From Saprospiraceae bacterium (GTDB taxonomy: Bacteria; Bacteroidota; Bacteroidia; Chitinophagales; Saprospiraceae), in contig JADKGI010000007.1 of the NCBI GenBank assembly GCA_016722285.1, positions 92,446 to 156,445 on the forward strand: a stretch of DNA of 64,000 nucleotides. Direction: 5' to 3'. Of this stretch, positions 1 through 9,858 are shown piece by piece. The notes beneath the pieces were generated by a model that was not told where the DNA came from, searched no databases, and saw only the letters and a program-made list of their open reading frames with translations. A program made the position numbers and the translations under genes. The stretch's first letter is position 1. Every line of letters begins with the position of its first letter.

Positions 1-2
1 AT

Positions 3-797
3 GATTCCATTCCATTCATTGTTGTTGAAGATGAAGTAACTTATAAACTACCTAAAATTGATTTAAATAATTGGAAAGTTACTTTACCTATAGGCAATCC
101 CACGGAAGTTGGACCACCTGAAATTCTGGACTATGCAAAGAGTTCATTGCTTAAACCATTTATGTATAATGACTCATTAGATGGATCTCTAGTATTTTAT
201 GCCTTTCCTGATGCAACAACGACCAATACTTCCTACTCAAGGACAGAGTTAAGAGAACAGATGGTGCCTGGAAGTAATTCTATTAATTGGAGTTTTGCTC
301 AGGGAGGAAACATGAAAGGAACTCTTGCTATAGGAGATGTTTCGAAGGATTCTGGTGGAAATTATCACAAAGTGATAGTTATGCAAATCCATGGACGATT
401 ATCTAATGAACAAAGAGATTTAATCGGTGCTAAAGATAATAATGGACCTCCGGTGCTAAAGATATATTGGGAGAAAGGCAAGATAAAGGTTTCAACAAAG
501 AAACTTAAGAATTTGAAAGCAACAGACCTCGAAATACTTGATGAAAATGCCTGGACAGATGTAAGCAAGTATTTTAATCAAGCAGTAGAATTTGATAAAT
601 TTACTCTGGAAATAAACGTTAATCAAGGTGTTTTGATAGTTACATTAAATAATCTGGAGACATTTACTTATGACGATGAAAATATGAAGAGGTGGGGGGT
701 ATTTGAAAATTACTTCAAAGCAGGTAATTATCTTAATACTACAGATAAAGGTGCTTATGCCCATGTGAAATATTATGATCTGGTTGTAAAACATTAA
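3..797 (+). CDS. Alginate lyase, PL7 family (5'-truncated by window edge)
   Basis: Endo-acting alginate lyase that cuts the polymer by beta-elimination, expected to be secreted or on the cell surface. The reading frame is open from base 3, so the N-terminus and signal lie outside the window; internal TTG or ATG codons around 147-162 are not the start because the PL7 domain begins upstream of them (DLNNWKVTLPIG). The three PL7 signatures are visible: SRTELRE in the first part, QIHG in the middle strand and YFKAGNY near the C-terminus. These carry the Arg, Gln/His and Tyr residues of the active-site cleft. It is first in a run of lyases (PL7, PL6, PL17), which fits alginate as substrate. M/G/MG preference cannot be read with confidence; QIH is often linked to polyG or MG activity. 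A strong terminator overlaps the stop codon, so it may be transcribed apart from the next gene. Confidence 0.9.
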   Translation, partial: DSIPFIVVEDEVTYKLPKIDLNNWKVTLPIGNPTEVGPPEILDYAKSSLLKPFMYNDSLDGSLVFYAFPDATTTNTSYSRTELREQMVPGSNSINWSFAQGGNMKGTLAIGDVSKDSGGNYHKVIVMQIHGRLSNEQRDLIGAKDNNGPPVLKIYWEKGKIKVSTKKLKNLKATDLEILDENAWTDVSKYFNQAVEFDKFTLEINVNQGVLIVTLNNLETFTYDDENMKRWGVFENYFKAGNYLNTTDKGAYAHVKYYDLVVKH

Positions 798-828
798 TAT
801 CAAAAGTCAGATATTAATTATTTTTTTT
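793..828 (+). terminator. Rho-independent terminator after the PL7 gene
   Basis: A perfect 9-bp stem, ATTAATATC (793-801) and GATATTAAT (810-818), with an 8-nt loop is followed by TA and eight T residues (821-828). The stop codon of the PL7 gene (795-797) lies inside the left arm. It separates PL7 from the PL6 gene, whose start is 42 bases further on. Confidence 0.75.
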
Positions 829-869
829 AATAAATCATTTGTAAATTGCTCTTTAAGTCATCATTAAAC

Positions 870-3100
870 ATGAAAACATATATTTGTATTTTTTTGAGTT
901 GGTATTTACTCTTATCAGTTGGATGTACTACCTCAGAATCCGTTTTAGTCAAAAATAATGAAGAACTAAAAAAAGCGATATCATCTGCTAAACCAGGTGC
1001 AAAAATAGTTTTAGCTAATGGTGTATGGAATGATATTGAAATGGATTTTCATGCTGTGGGTGAAAAAGATAAATTAATTTCACTTGAGGCCCAGGAAAAA
1101 GGCAAAGTGTTTATAGAAGGTAAATCAAGCCTTACCTTGTCCGGAAGTCATTTGATCGTGACAGGACTTGTATTTAAAAACGGATATACACCGGTAAGCG
1201 AGGCTATATCATTCAGAAGAAGTAAGGAAGAGCCTTGCAATAACTGTCGCGTTACAGAATGTGTGATGGATAATTTTAACAATCCTGAAAGATTTGATGA
1301 TGATTTATGGATCGCATTGTATGGTAAAAATAATCGTTTTGACCACAATCAGATTACTGGAAAAAGAAATCAAGGTGTAACATTAGCCGTAAGACTAGAC
1401 AGTGATTTGAGTCGGGAAAATAATCACAGAATAGATCACAATTATTTCGGTCCCAGACCAGTGTTGGGATCAAATGGTGGAGAAACTGTTCGTATTGGGA
1501 CAAGCCATTTTTCCATGTACAATTCCAATACCATAGTTGAGGATAATTATTTTGACCGTTGTAACGGCGAACATGAAATAATTTCCAATAAATCGTGCCA
1601 AAATATCTTTAGAAATAATACTTTTTACGAATGCCAGGGTACAATAACCATGCATGGTAATGAGACTCTGGTTGAAAATAATTATTTCTTTGGAAATGGT
1701 AAAGCAAATACAGGAGGTATCAGGATCATCAACCAAAAACAAACAGTCAGAAATAATTATTGTGAGGGACTGACCGGATATAGATTTAGGGGAGCATTGG
1801 TTATTATGAATGGAGTACCCAACTCGCCACTTAACAGATATGTACCCGTAATAGAGTCAGCAGCTTCCAATAATACTTTTATTAATTGTGATTATATTCA
1901 GTTTTGTGCCGGCAGTGACAGTGAGAGAAGTGTTCCGCCCAAAAGCACGACTGTTTCAAAAAACATTTTCTACAATGATAAGAAGGGTGATATTTTCACT
2001 GCATACGATGATATCTCAGGCATAAGTTTTGATGGTAATTATGTAGGGTCAAATATTGAATTGTTAAAGGAAAAAGGCTTTACTAAAAAAGACGATGTAC
2101 TCGAATTGGTTCAGGGCATTTATCAACCCAAAGCAGGAATTGACGCCGGAGCAAAATTGAAAAACCCCGAAAACAGACCTACCAAAGACAATACAGGGGT
2201 CACATGGTATCCCAAGCACGAAGAAGACATCTTTTTTCATACGGGCAAAACCAAATCAATTTCATCATCCGGTAATGACCTTTATGAAGCAGTCAGCTCA
2301 GCAGCATCCGGAGATATTATTTTACTTGCTCCTGGAGAATATTTGATAAGAAAATCAATAGATGTTCATGTTCCTTTGACTATTGCAGGAACAGGAGAAA
2401 AAGGATCCACAAAAATCTATTTTGAAAGGTCATCTCTTTTCAATATTGAAAACGGAGGTGCTCTGGAATTGAAAAATTTGTGGATATCCGGTCGGGATGC
2501 CCCGGATAAAGCCGGAAATTCTGTAATCAGAACGAGCAGGTATTCAATGATACATAATTATAAACTTATCATCGACAATTGTGATTTTACCAATATGAAA
2601 GTGAATAACAGCTTCAATCTTTTTGATATTTATAAAAACACTTTTGCCGATACCATTAGTATTAAAAATTCAAGTTTCAGTGATATTTCAGGCAATGTGT
2701 TTTCTCTTGATAAGGAATATGAAGATTTGGGTATTTATAATGTAGAGAACATGATCATAGAAAACTGCAAATTTGAAAACATCAGTGGTGAAGCGATCAA
2801 TTTGTATAGAGGAGGGGAGATGAAAGTACCTTCGGTCCATCATTGAAGGTTTCTTCAAGTGTATTCAGAAATGTTGGAAATGGTTCAAAAAATAAATCAA
2901 ATTCTTCTGTAAAGTTATATGGTGTTCAGTTTGCTGATTTTAAAGATAATGTATTCGAAAAATCCAAAGCTATTGACATGTTTCTTGCAGTAGGGGACCC
3001 TGTTATAATGTATTCAAACACTACATTTATTGATAGTGAAAAAATTAAATCAAATAGTGATAAATATATTTTCATTACTGATACACACAATAAAAAATAG
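870..3100 (+). CDS. Alginate lyase, PL6 family lipoprotein (frameshifted at ~2818)
   Basis: Right-handed beta-helix lyase of the PL6 (chondroitinase B-like) family. The start is taken as ATG 870, not the upstream TTG 846, because it gives a lipoprotein signal ending LLSVGC (Cys19) and so a lipid-anchored protein. Conserved PL6 blocks are NGGETVRIGTS (about 202-212) and EHEIISNKS (234-242) with the presumed base Lys241. Family members then have RHG 21 residues later with the catalytic Arg; here the sequence is TITMHGN, one residue short, with no Arg. The frame breaks in the run after YRGG: one missing base restores DESTFGP and joins the following 86 codons, ending at 3100. Domain 2 (from about residue 460) is a second beta-helix, as in two-domain PL6 enzymes. 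The PL17 gene starts 8 bases downstream, so the two are probably co-transcribed. Either a mutated gene or a sequence error. Confidence 0.88.
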
Positions 3101-3108
3101 AAAATACT

Positions 3109-5355
3109 GTGAAAATTCATATTTTAATTTCAATATCTTGTTTGCTTTTTATAAGCGCACTCCAAAGTCGGACCATACATCCCATACTGACATTGACCAA
3201 ATCGGGGCTTGCAGATATAAGAAAAAACATAAATAAAGCACCGATATTTAAGGAATCATATATCCAAATAAAATCTGATGTTGATGAGTGGGTAAAAAGT
3301 GGAGTTAATGTACCTGTGCCCAAGGATATGGCAGGTGGCTACACTCATGAAGTGCACAAAAGAAATTTTTTAATGTTACAAGCTGCTGGTAATGTTTATC
3401 AGATATCAGGAGATAAGAGCTATGCTTTGCATATTAAAAAGGTGTTTCAGGCTTACGCTGCAATGTATCCCACTTTAGGAAAGCATCCTGCAATGAGATC
3501 TTATGCAAGGGGTAAGATATTCTGGCAATGTTTGAATGATGCCAACTGGATGGTTTATGCCAGTCAGGCTTATGATTGTATATATGAGACACTATCAAAA
3601 TCTGAAAGAGATAATCTTGAAACAAATTTATTCCGTCCGTTTGCAGATTTTATATCTATTGAAAATCCTTCATTTTTTAACAGAATCCATAATCACAGCA
3701 CTTGGGGAAATGCTGCAGTGGGTATGATTGCTTTGGTTATGGAAGATGATTCATTATTGAAGCGAGCACTGTATGGTATTAGTGGCATGGGAGCTATTTC
3801 AGGTGTTGATAATGATGGTGGTACAATTGATGTCAACCAGTCTGCCGGATTTTTAGCTCAACTGGATGAAGCTTTTTCACCGGATGGATACTACAGTGAA
3901 GGACCGTATTATGAAAGATATGCTATGTCGCCCTTTATTCTATTTTCTCAGGCCCTAGCAAATGCAAAACCTGAATTACATATTTTTCAGTACAGAGATC
4001 ATCTGCTTAAAAAAGCGCTAACATCACTTCTGAATATGACGGATAGTAAAGGTCGGTTTTTTCCAATAAATGATGCCCAAAAGGGGATGTCCTATCAATC
4101 CAGAGAATTGATAGCTGCGGTCAATGCCATTTACTTTTATGAAGGTCAGGATAATGCACTGCTTTCTATTGCGGAATCACAGGGAAAAGTTCAGATAGAC
4201 CAAACAGGTTTGGCAGTTGCCTCTGCAATAGCTGAGCATAAATCTCAACCTTTTGTTAAGAATAGTATGCTTTTCAGTGACGGTCCCAAAGGCAATGGTG
4301 GGGCGGTCTCAGTATTAAGACAAAATGTAAACGGGTTTGAAAACGCATGTTTTTTTAAATATGGAATTCAAGGTATGGGGCATGGTCACTTTGACCGACT
4401 ATCATACTCTTTGTATCAAAATCAAAATGAAATACTTCAGGACTATGGTGCTGCAAGGTGGGTCAATATTGACCAGAAAGCGGGTGGTGTATATCTTAAG
4501 GAAAATCAATCCTGGGCTAAACAAACAATTGCACATAATACAGTGGTAGTAAATGAATCATCCCAATTTGGTGGTAATACCCAACGTGGCGATTTATATC
4601 CGTCACAATCATATTATTTTGATGTATCAAATCCAAATATCCAGATTGCAAGTGCTGTGGATACAAACGCTTATAAAGGTGTGTCCTTGCATCGGACTTT
4701 ATGTTTTTTACCAGATGAGTCATTTGATCAATCCATGCTAATTGATATTTTTGCCGTTGATAGCGATACTCCCAATAATTTGGATTTGCCATTTCATTTT
4801 GGCAGCCAATTGATGACATCTTCGGTTGACATAGTAGTCCCTGAAGTACAACTTAAAACTTTAGGTAAGACTGATGGTTATCAACATTTATGGAAAGAAG
4901 GTCATGGAATTATTGATTCCACCCAGTATATTATCTCCTGGTTTACAAATGGTGTTTTTACTACACAATATAGCTTGGCAGAGAAAGGCGATGAAATTAT
5001 TTTTGCACGTATAGGGGCGAATGATCCAAATTTTAATTTACGGAGGGATCCGTTATTCATTCATAGAAAACGACAAGAGAAAAATGCGCTCTTTATCAAT
5101 GTAATAAGCAGCCATGGTAATTATAACCCTGTAGATGAAGTGCCAATAAATTCATATGGCCCAAAAGTAATGATCGATTTACTTTTAAACAATGATGCTT
5201 ACACTATCGCAAAAATTACTACAGGAGGAAAAAACATCTATACAGTTATGATATCAAACAAAAATAACACTCCCGGACAGTCACATTCAGTATCTATAAA
5301 TGATGTTACTTACAATTGGAAAAATGCAGTATCAGTTCAAAAAATAAAAATTTAA
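3109..5355 (+). CDS. Exo-oligoalginate lyase, PL17 family
   Basis: Releases unsaturated monouronate from alginate oligomers (EC 4.2.2.26 type). The start is GTG 3109, followed by a hydrophobic signal peptide ending near ALQS, so the enzyme is periplasmic or exported. The N-terminal (alpha/alpha) toroid carries RIHNHSTWGN with Asn195-His196, and SPDGYYSEGPYYERY with Tyr261. These match the Asn/His/Tyr catalytic set of characterised PL17 lyases such as Alg17c. A heparinase II/III-like beta-sandwich with MGHGHFDRLSYSLY (metal-site His) and AHNTVVVNE follows. At 748 residues it is of normal family length. Its position between PL6 and kdgF fits the order polymer, oligomer, monomer. It appears intact, unlike its PL6 neighbour. 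Confidence 0.95.
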   Translation: MKIHILISISCLLFISALQSRTIHPILTLTKSGLADIRKNINKAPIFKESYIQIKSDVDEWVKSGVNVPVPKDMAGGYTHEVHKRNFLMLQAAGNVYQISGDKSYALHIKKVFQAYAAMYPTLGKHPAMRSYARGKIFWQCLNDANWMVYASQAYDCIYETLSKSERDNLETNLFRPFADFISIENPSFFNRIHNHSTWGNAAVGMIALVMEDDSLLKRALYGISGMGAISGVDNDGGTIDVNQSAGFLAQLDEAFSPDGYYSEGPYYERYAMSPFILFSQALANAKPELHIFQYRDHLLKKALTSLLNMTDSKGRFFPINDAQKGMSYQSRELIAAVNAIYFYEGQDNALLSIAESQGKVQIDQTGLAVASAIAEHKSQPFVKNSMLFSDGPKGNGGAVSVLRQNVNGFENACFFKYGIQGMGHGHFDRLSYSLYQNQNEILQDYGAARWVNIDQKAGGVYLKENQSWAKQTIAHNTVVVNESSQFGGNTQRGDLYPSQSYYFDVSNPNIQIASAVDTNAYKGVSLHRTLCFLPDESFDQSMLIDIFAVDSDTPNNLDLPFHFGSQLMTSSVDIVVPEVQLKTLGKTDGYQHLWKEGHGIIDSTQYIISWFTNGVFTTQYSLAEKGDEIIFARIGANDPNFNLRRDPLFIHRKRQEKNALFINVISSHGNYNPVDEVPINSYGPKVMIDLLLNNDAYTIAKITTGGKNIYTVMISNKNNTPGQSHSVSINDVTYNWKNAVSVQKIKI

Positions 5356-5359
5356 TAAT

Positions 5360-5719
5360 ATGAAAGCAAGCAAAGAATATCTTTTAGGAAATGACATACC
5401 ATGGGAAGAGGTAGGACCGGGTTTAAAAAGACAAATTATGGGATATGATGATAAAATCATGCTTGTAAAAGTTGATTTTAAAGAGGGTGCTATTGGTACA
5501 ATGCACAACCACCATCATTCACAGGTTACTTATGTCGAGTCTGGTGAATTCGAAATGACAATTGGAGATCAGGTTAAGAAATTGAAGGGTGGAGATTCCT
5601 TCTACATCCCACCTTTTGTGATGCATGGATGCGTTTGCGTAAAAGATGGAAAATTGATCGATGTGTTCAGTCCAGTCAGAGAGGATTTTCTCGGTCACCC
5701 TATGAAAGAAATAAAATGA
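5360..5719 (+). CDS. kdgF: KdgF-type cupin, linearises unsaturated uronates
   Basis: Small one-domain cupin (119 residues) that catalyses ring opening of 4,5-unsaturated monouronates released by lyases, giving the linear keto acid (DEH from alginate, DKI from pectin). The metal-binding set is visible: His49, His51 or His53 and Gln55 in MHNHHHSQ, plus His89 in PPFVMHG. There is no signal peptide, so it acts in the cytoplasm. It begins 4 bases after the PL17 stop, and its TGA overlaps the ATG of the permease gene (ATGA), which is strong evidence for translational coupling. The family is known from both pectin and alginate loci; the adjacent PL7/PL6/PL17 genes decide for alginate here. Confidence 0.93.
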   Translation: MKASKEYLLGNDIPWEEVGPGLKRQIMGYDDKIMLVKVDFKEGAIGTMHNHHHSQVTYVESGEFEMTIGDQVKKLKGGDSFYIPPFVMHGCVCVKDGKLIDVFSPVREDFLGHPMKEIK

Positions 5720-7017
5720 AGATTAGCGGACTAAGGTGGTGGGTGATAGCTTTGATTGCATTTGCTACCATTATCAATTACATCGACAGACAGTCACTAA
5801 ATGTCTTGTGGCCGCAAATTTCATTGGACCTGTATCCTGACAAAACGGATGATCAACGAAAAGAGATATTTGCATTAATATCCGTCATCTTTGTCTTTTC
5901 TTACGCTTTTGGACAAGCTATATTTGGAAAGATATTTGATTGGGTAGGGACAAGAATAGGCTTTGCACTGTCTATTGGAGTGTGGTCTGTGGCCACAGCT
6001 TTACATGCTTTAGCTTATAGCATATTAAGTTTTGGTATATTTAGATCTATACTTGGTATTGCTGAAGCTGGCAACTGGCCTGGCGCTGCCAAGGGCAATG
6101 CAGAATGGTTCCCAACAAAAGAAAGAGCTTTTGCACAAGGATTATTCAATTCCGGTGCAGCTATTGGAGGTATCATTTCTATACCCCTTATCGCTTATTT
6201 ATCAGTTCACTTTAGGTGGCAAGCCATATTTATTATAGTAGGTATTACAGGGCTGTTATGGCTTATTCCCTGGTTGGTTTTAGTGAAATCACCTCCTTCT
6301 ACACACCCATGGTTAACAAAAGCAGAAAAGGAGTACATACTGAGTGGCCAAAACAACCAGGATATAGATCAGGATGGAAATTATGATGAAGGTTATGCCC
6401 CATCAACATCACAATTGTTAAAACATAAGCAAAGTTGGGGTGTCATCATCGCATCTGCGGCCATTGATCCCATATGGTGGTTATTTGTTTTTTGGATACC
6501 CATCTACTTATTCGAAGTCTATGGTATGAATGTCAAAGAAATAGGAATCTACGGTTGGGTACCTTATGTAGGTGCCATGTTTGGTGCTTGGTTTGGAGGG
6601 CTCTTGGCCCAAAATCGTTTGAAAATCGGATGGTCTGTTGACAAAACACGCAAAATGGTCATTACTTTGGGATGCTTAATCATGTTGCCATCATTACTTG
6701 CTATGGCAAATCCTGGTGGCCCTACATCTGCAGTCATCTTAATGGCAATCATTTTGTTTGGGTTTCAGACGGCCATTGGAAATGTACAGACATTACCGAG
6801 TGATCTTTTTAGTGGTAAAACCGTTGGCACACTTTCAGGCTTTGCAGGCATGAGCGCTAAACTTGCGGTTGCAGGATTGACGTCACTTGTTCCCATGTTG
6901 ACATCTGGCGGAAATTATACACCAGTATTTGTAATAGGCGCAGGCTTAGCAATTTTAGCCTTGGGTAGTGTTTGGATACTTTGCCCTAAAATTGAACCAT
7001 TAAAAGCACAACATTAA
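5716..7017 (+). CDS. MFS sugar-acid permease (hexuronate/DEH type)
   Basis: Major facilitator superfamily transporter of the anion:cation symporter group (ExuT/GudP-like), with 12 predicted membrane helices and about 434 residues from the chosen ATG. That ATG at 5716 overlaps the kdgF stop; an upstream in-frame TTG would place hydrophilic residues from kdgF sequence before the first helix. Family features include the first-helix motif INYIDRQSLNVLWP and the loop GKIFDWVGTRIG between helices 2 and 3. Also visible is AGNWPGAAKGNAEWFP in helix 4, typical of ACS transporters. From context it should import unsaturated monouronate or DEH across the inner membrane. No SusC/SusD pair is seen in the window, so outer-membrane uptake must be encoded elsewhere or left of base 1. 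Confidence 0.9.
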   Translation: MKISGLRWWVIALIAFATIINYIDRQSLNVLWPQISLDLYPDKTDDQRKEIFALISVIFVFSYAFGQAIFGKIFDWVGTRIGFALSIGVWSVATALHALAYSILSFGIFRSILGIAEAGNWPGAAKGNAEWFPTKERAFAQGLFNSGAAIGGIISIPLIAYLSVHFRWQAIFIIVGITGLLWLIPWLVLVKSPPSTHPWLTKAEKEYILSGQNNQDIDQDGNYDEGYAPSTSQLLKHKQSWGVIIASAAIDPIWWLFVFWIPIYLFEVYGMNVKEIGIYGWVPYVGAMFGAWFGGLLAQNRLKIGWSVDKTRKMVITLGCLIMLPSLLAMANPGGPTSAVILMAIILFGFQTAIGNVQTLPSDLFSGKTVGTLSGFAGMSAKLAVAGLTSLVPMLTSGGNYTPVFVIGAGLAILALGSVWILCPKIEPLKAQH

Positions 7018-7045
7018 AAATCTTTTATAATATAAATAAATAAAA

Positions 7046-7803
7046 ATGAGTAAGAACAAAGTAGCTATCATTACTGGCGCCACCGGTGGAATTGGTTTTG
7101 AAGTAGCAAGGACATTAGGAAAAAAAGGATATACTGTTATATTGAATGGTATAGAGGATGAAGCGGGTGCAAAACGGGTTGAAGAACTCAAGTCAGAAGG
7201 TATCAATGCTGAATACTATGGATTCGATGTCACAAACGAGACAGAAGTAACTTCAAACATCAATAAAATTGGTGAAAAATATGGAAAGATTGACGTACTT
7301 GTTAATAATGCCGGTGGATTAGGTGGAAGATCCAGGTTTGAAGAAATGACTACAGAGTTTTACAGATTTGTCATGGCATTAAACCTTGATTCTGTGTTTT
7401 TTGCATCAAGAGCTGCCATCCCATTTCTTAAAAAAGGGGAGCACCCATCCATAATAAACTATACATCAAATGCTGCATGGAATGCAGGAGGACCGGGAGC
7501 CGGAATTTATGGAACTTCAAAAGCGGGAGTTCATGCTATTACAAGAGCCCTGGCAAAAGACTTAGCTGAATATGGAATCAGAGTAAATGCTGTATCACCA
7601 GGAACGATTGATACCCCATTTCATCAACAAATTAAATCCACAAAACCAGAAGTTTTTGCTTCCTGGGCTAACAATATCATGCTGGGAAGACTAGGTCAAC
7701 CAGAAGACGTAGCTGGAGTTGTGGCTTTCTGGCAAGTGAGGACGCTTCTTTCATCACAGCAGAAACAATCCAAATTGGTGGTGGACAGGCATTAGGAATC
7801 TAA
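7046..7803 (+). CDS. SDR oxidoreductase, probable DEH reductase (frameshift at ~7729)
   Basis: Short-chain dehydrogenase with the Rossmann motif TGATGGIG (10-17), NNAG (87-90), and catalytic Ser141, Tyr155 and Lys159 (YGTSK). In this locus the likely reaction is NAD(P)H-dependent reduction of DEH, the alginate-derived keto acid, to 2-keto-3-deoxygluconate (KDG). The open frame shifts after GVVAF: inserting one T near 7729 restores the expected SDR ending LASEDASFITAETIQIGGG and a stop at 7803, where the frame as written ends at 7795 with an unrelated tail. The rest of the protein is well preserved, so a base-call error or a very recent mutation is likely. Begins 28 bases after the permease; a second SDR follows 24 bases downstream. 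Confidence 0.85.
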
Positions 7804-7827
7804 TTTTTCAATTTAATAAAGAGTATA

Positions 7828-8583
7828 ATGATTAAATTTAATGGGAAAGTGGCAGTTGTAACAGGTGGATCCAGAGATATTGGAAGAGCCATATCTGTTA
7901 AATTAGCCAAAGAAGGAGCCAAAGTTGTGGTAAATTATCATAGTTCTGAATCCGGCGCAAAAGAAACGGTTGATGAAATATTGTCTTTTGGAGGAATGGC
8001 TATTGCAGTCAAAGCAGATGTTTCCAAAGTAGATGAAATTCAGCTGCTAAAAGAAAAAACAGTGGAGGCTTTTGGTGATAAGATAGATATTTTGGTCAAT
8101 AATGCAGGTGGACTATTTGCCCGTAAAACGTTACAGGAACTTGATGAGTCATTTTATAATTTAGTGATGGGAGTAAATTTTAAAGCTACTGTCTTCGTAA
8201 TGCAAGCTTTTGAGCCTTTGATGGGACCAGGTGGATCCATCATTAACTTATCTTCTCTTGCGGCCAGAGACGGAGGCGGTGGAGGGTCATCTTTGTATGC
8301 ATCATCCAAAGGAGCGGTGACAACATTCACCAGAGCCATGTCAAAAGAACTTGGACCTAAGGGCATAAGAGTTAATGCTGTCAATCCGGGCATGATAGCG
8401 ACGACTTTTCATGACACATTTACTACTGATGCCGTAAGAGAAAAAGTAGCAGGAATGACGCCTTTGAGAAGAGAGGGTAGTGCAGAAGAAGTAGCTGATT
8501 TAGTATGTTATCTTGCATCTTCAGATTCTTCTTTTATTACTGGTGGTAACTTTGATATAAATGGAGGATTGGCGTTTAGTTAG
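7828..8583 (+). CDS. SDR oxidoreductase, probable DEH reductase
   Basis: Intact 251-residue classical SDR. The cofactor loop TGGSRDIG (12-19) carries Asp where most members have Gly, followed by NNAG (91-94), Ser142/143 and the YxxxK pair Tyr157/Lys161. It is similar in plan to the SDR just upstream but not a recent duplicate. Both are candidates for the DEH-to-KDG step, perhaps with different cofactor preference. Position 35-37 (VNY) lacks an acidic residue at the end of strand 2, which would favour NADPH; this is inference. A damaged third copy with a closely similar C-terminus (ending NGGLAFS) lies at 12.3 kb. Last gene of the first catabolic block; about 185 bases follow before the next gene. 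Confidence 0.88.
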   Translation: MIKFNGKVAVVTGGSRDIGRAISVKLAKEGAKVVVNYHSSESGAKETVDEILSFGGMAIAVKADVSKVDEIQLLKEKTVEAFGDKIDILVNNAGGLFARKTLQELDESFYNLVMGVNFKATVFVMQAFEPLMGPGGSIINLSSLAARDGGGGGSSLYASSKGAVTTFTRAMSKELGPKGIRVNAVNPGMIATTFHDTFTTDAVREKVAGMTPLRREGSAEEVADLVCYLASSDSSFITGGNFDINGGLAFS

Positions 8584-8641
8584 AATTATGTTATTATATC
8601 AGATCAACAAATTTAGAACATTTATAATCAAAAGAAATTAA

Positions 8642-8706
8642 ATTGCGAAAAATATTGATTTTTATTCATTGAAAATGTGACAATTAAAATAAAAGACTTT
8701 CGCAAT
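8642..8706. repeat. Spaced inverted repeat upstream of the T9SS gene
   Basis: Two perfect 9-base arms, ATTGCGAAA (8642-8650) and TTTCGCAAT (8698-8706), are separated by 47 AT-rich bases in the 184-base gap between the SDR gene and the T9SS protein gene. The spacing is too wide for a terminator and there is no T-run. It could be a pair of operator half-sites. No other function can be read from the gap. Confidence 0.35.
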
Positions 8707-8767
8707 CAAATTTACTTTATGTATATTGTCAATTACATTTTTTAATTTTTTTTAAATAATTAAAGTT

Positions 8768-9808
8768 ATGATTTCAAGATATTATTTTTTATGCTGTATG
8801 CTTTTTATTTTTTGTGAAGCTAATTCACAAGTTAAACTTCCGTATTATGAAGGATTTAATTATAGTATTGATTCGGTATTAATTAAGCCTGGTACTAATA
8901 GTGGATTTGGCGGCTGGACAATCCCATCTTTCCAAACGGCAGGTTCATCCCCAGATCCATATATCATTGCATCACCAAATTGGAAATTGCCTGCTAATTT
9001 GCCTTCGGCAACAGGTAATGCATTAGAATTTATTGGTAGTGGTGATGATCCTATTATAACAATTCCTGATCAAGATACTACTGGAATTATTTATTCTTCA
9101 TTTATGTTTAGAGCTTCAGACTTTTCTGCTGTCACAGTAAATAATCCTGTATATTTTTATTCTTTTGCAAAAGTAGCTAGTAGTGGTACCTCTTTAAATT
9201 ATACATCATGTGTGTATATAAGAAAGGTTTCAGATTCAACATTTGATCTTGGCATATCTGAAAATAATAATACTACCAATGCAGTATGGAGTAGTACCCC
9301 ATTGGATATAAATGCTGATTTCTTTATAGTAATTTCTTATGACATTGATAATGCTACTTCTTATATGTGGATCAATCCTGTTATAAATGGGACGCAACCA
9401 AGCACTGTCTTAGTGACAAACGAGACAGCAACATCCAAAAGAACAAACTTAACCATGGTTAGGCTCAATTTAGATTCTAATGCTAAAACACCTAAATCTC
9501 AAATGGACGAAATCAGAATTGGCAAAACCTGGGCTTCTGTAACTCAATCAACTACAAGCGGTGTGGATTTTGATGTGCTAAGTGGTGTTAAATTGTATCC
9601 TAATCCTGTAAGAGATAATTTATTTATTAGTTCAGATGATTTTCCTGCTGCCTCGATTTCAATATATAGTGTGAATGGTCAGGAAGTTTTGAACCAAAAG
9701 GATATATCGAATAATAGAGTAGATGTGTCAAACTTATCCCCGGGGAATTATATAGTTAAATTATTTGGAAGTGGCAAGATAGTTTCATTGAAAATGATAA
9801 AAGAATAA
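8768..9808 (+). CDS. Secreted T9SS-sorted protein of unknown function
   Basis: 346-residue exported protein: signal peptide ending at about residue 21 (EANSQ), a beta-rich middle part (about 25-260), and a C-terminal type A sorting domain from about 270. The sorting domain begins with LYPNPVRDNLFIS and ends with GNYIVKLFGSGKIVSLKMIKE-like strands. The protein is therefore expected to leave through the type IX system and be attached or released at the surface. The middle part is acidic and Ser/Thr/Asn-rich and looks like a jelly-roll, similar to proteins that pair an extended N-terminus with a lectin-like fold. I do not recognise catalytic residues. Being inside the uronate locus, between the DEH reductases and kdgK, it may bind alginate at the surface. 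That role is inference from position only. Confidence 0.8.
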   Translation: MISRYYFLCCMLFIFCEANSQVKLPYYEGFNYSIDSVLIKPGTNSGFGGWTIPSFQTAGSSPDPYIIASPNWKLPANLPSATGNALEFIGSGDDPIITIPDQDTTGIIYSSFMFRASDFSAVTVNNPVYFYSFAKVASSGTSLNYTSCVYIRKVSDSTFDLGISENNNTTNAVWSSTPLDINADFFIVISYDIDNATSYMWINPVINGTQPSTVLVTNETATSKRTNLTMVRLNLDSNAKTPKSQMDEIRIGKTWASVTQSTTSGVDFDVLSGVKLYPNPVRDNLFISSDDFPAASISIYSVNGQEVLNQKDISNNRVDVSNLSPGNYIVKLFGSGKIVSLKMIKE

Positions 9809-9858
9809 TTTAATCTTTAACAATTAAAAATCTTTAATAATTATTAATATTTCAATAT

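Noticed and set aside
5629..5715. Upstream start for the MFS permease
   Set aside because: The frame merely overlaps kdgF; the ATG at 5716 with its ATGA overlap gives a normal MFS N-terminus.
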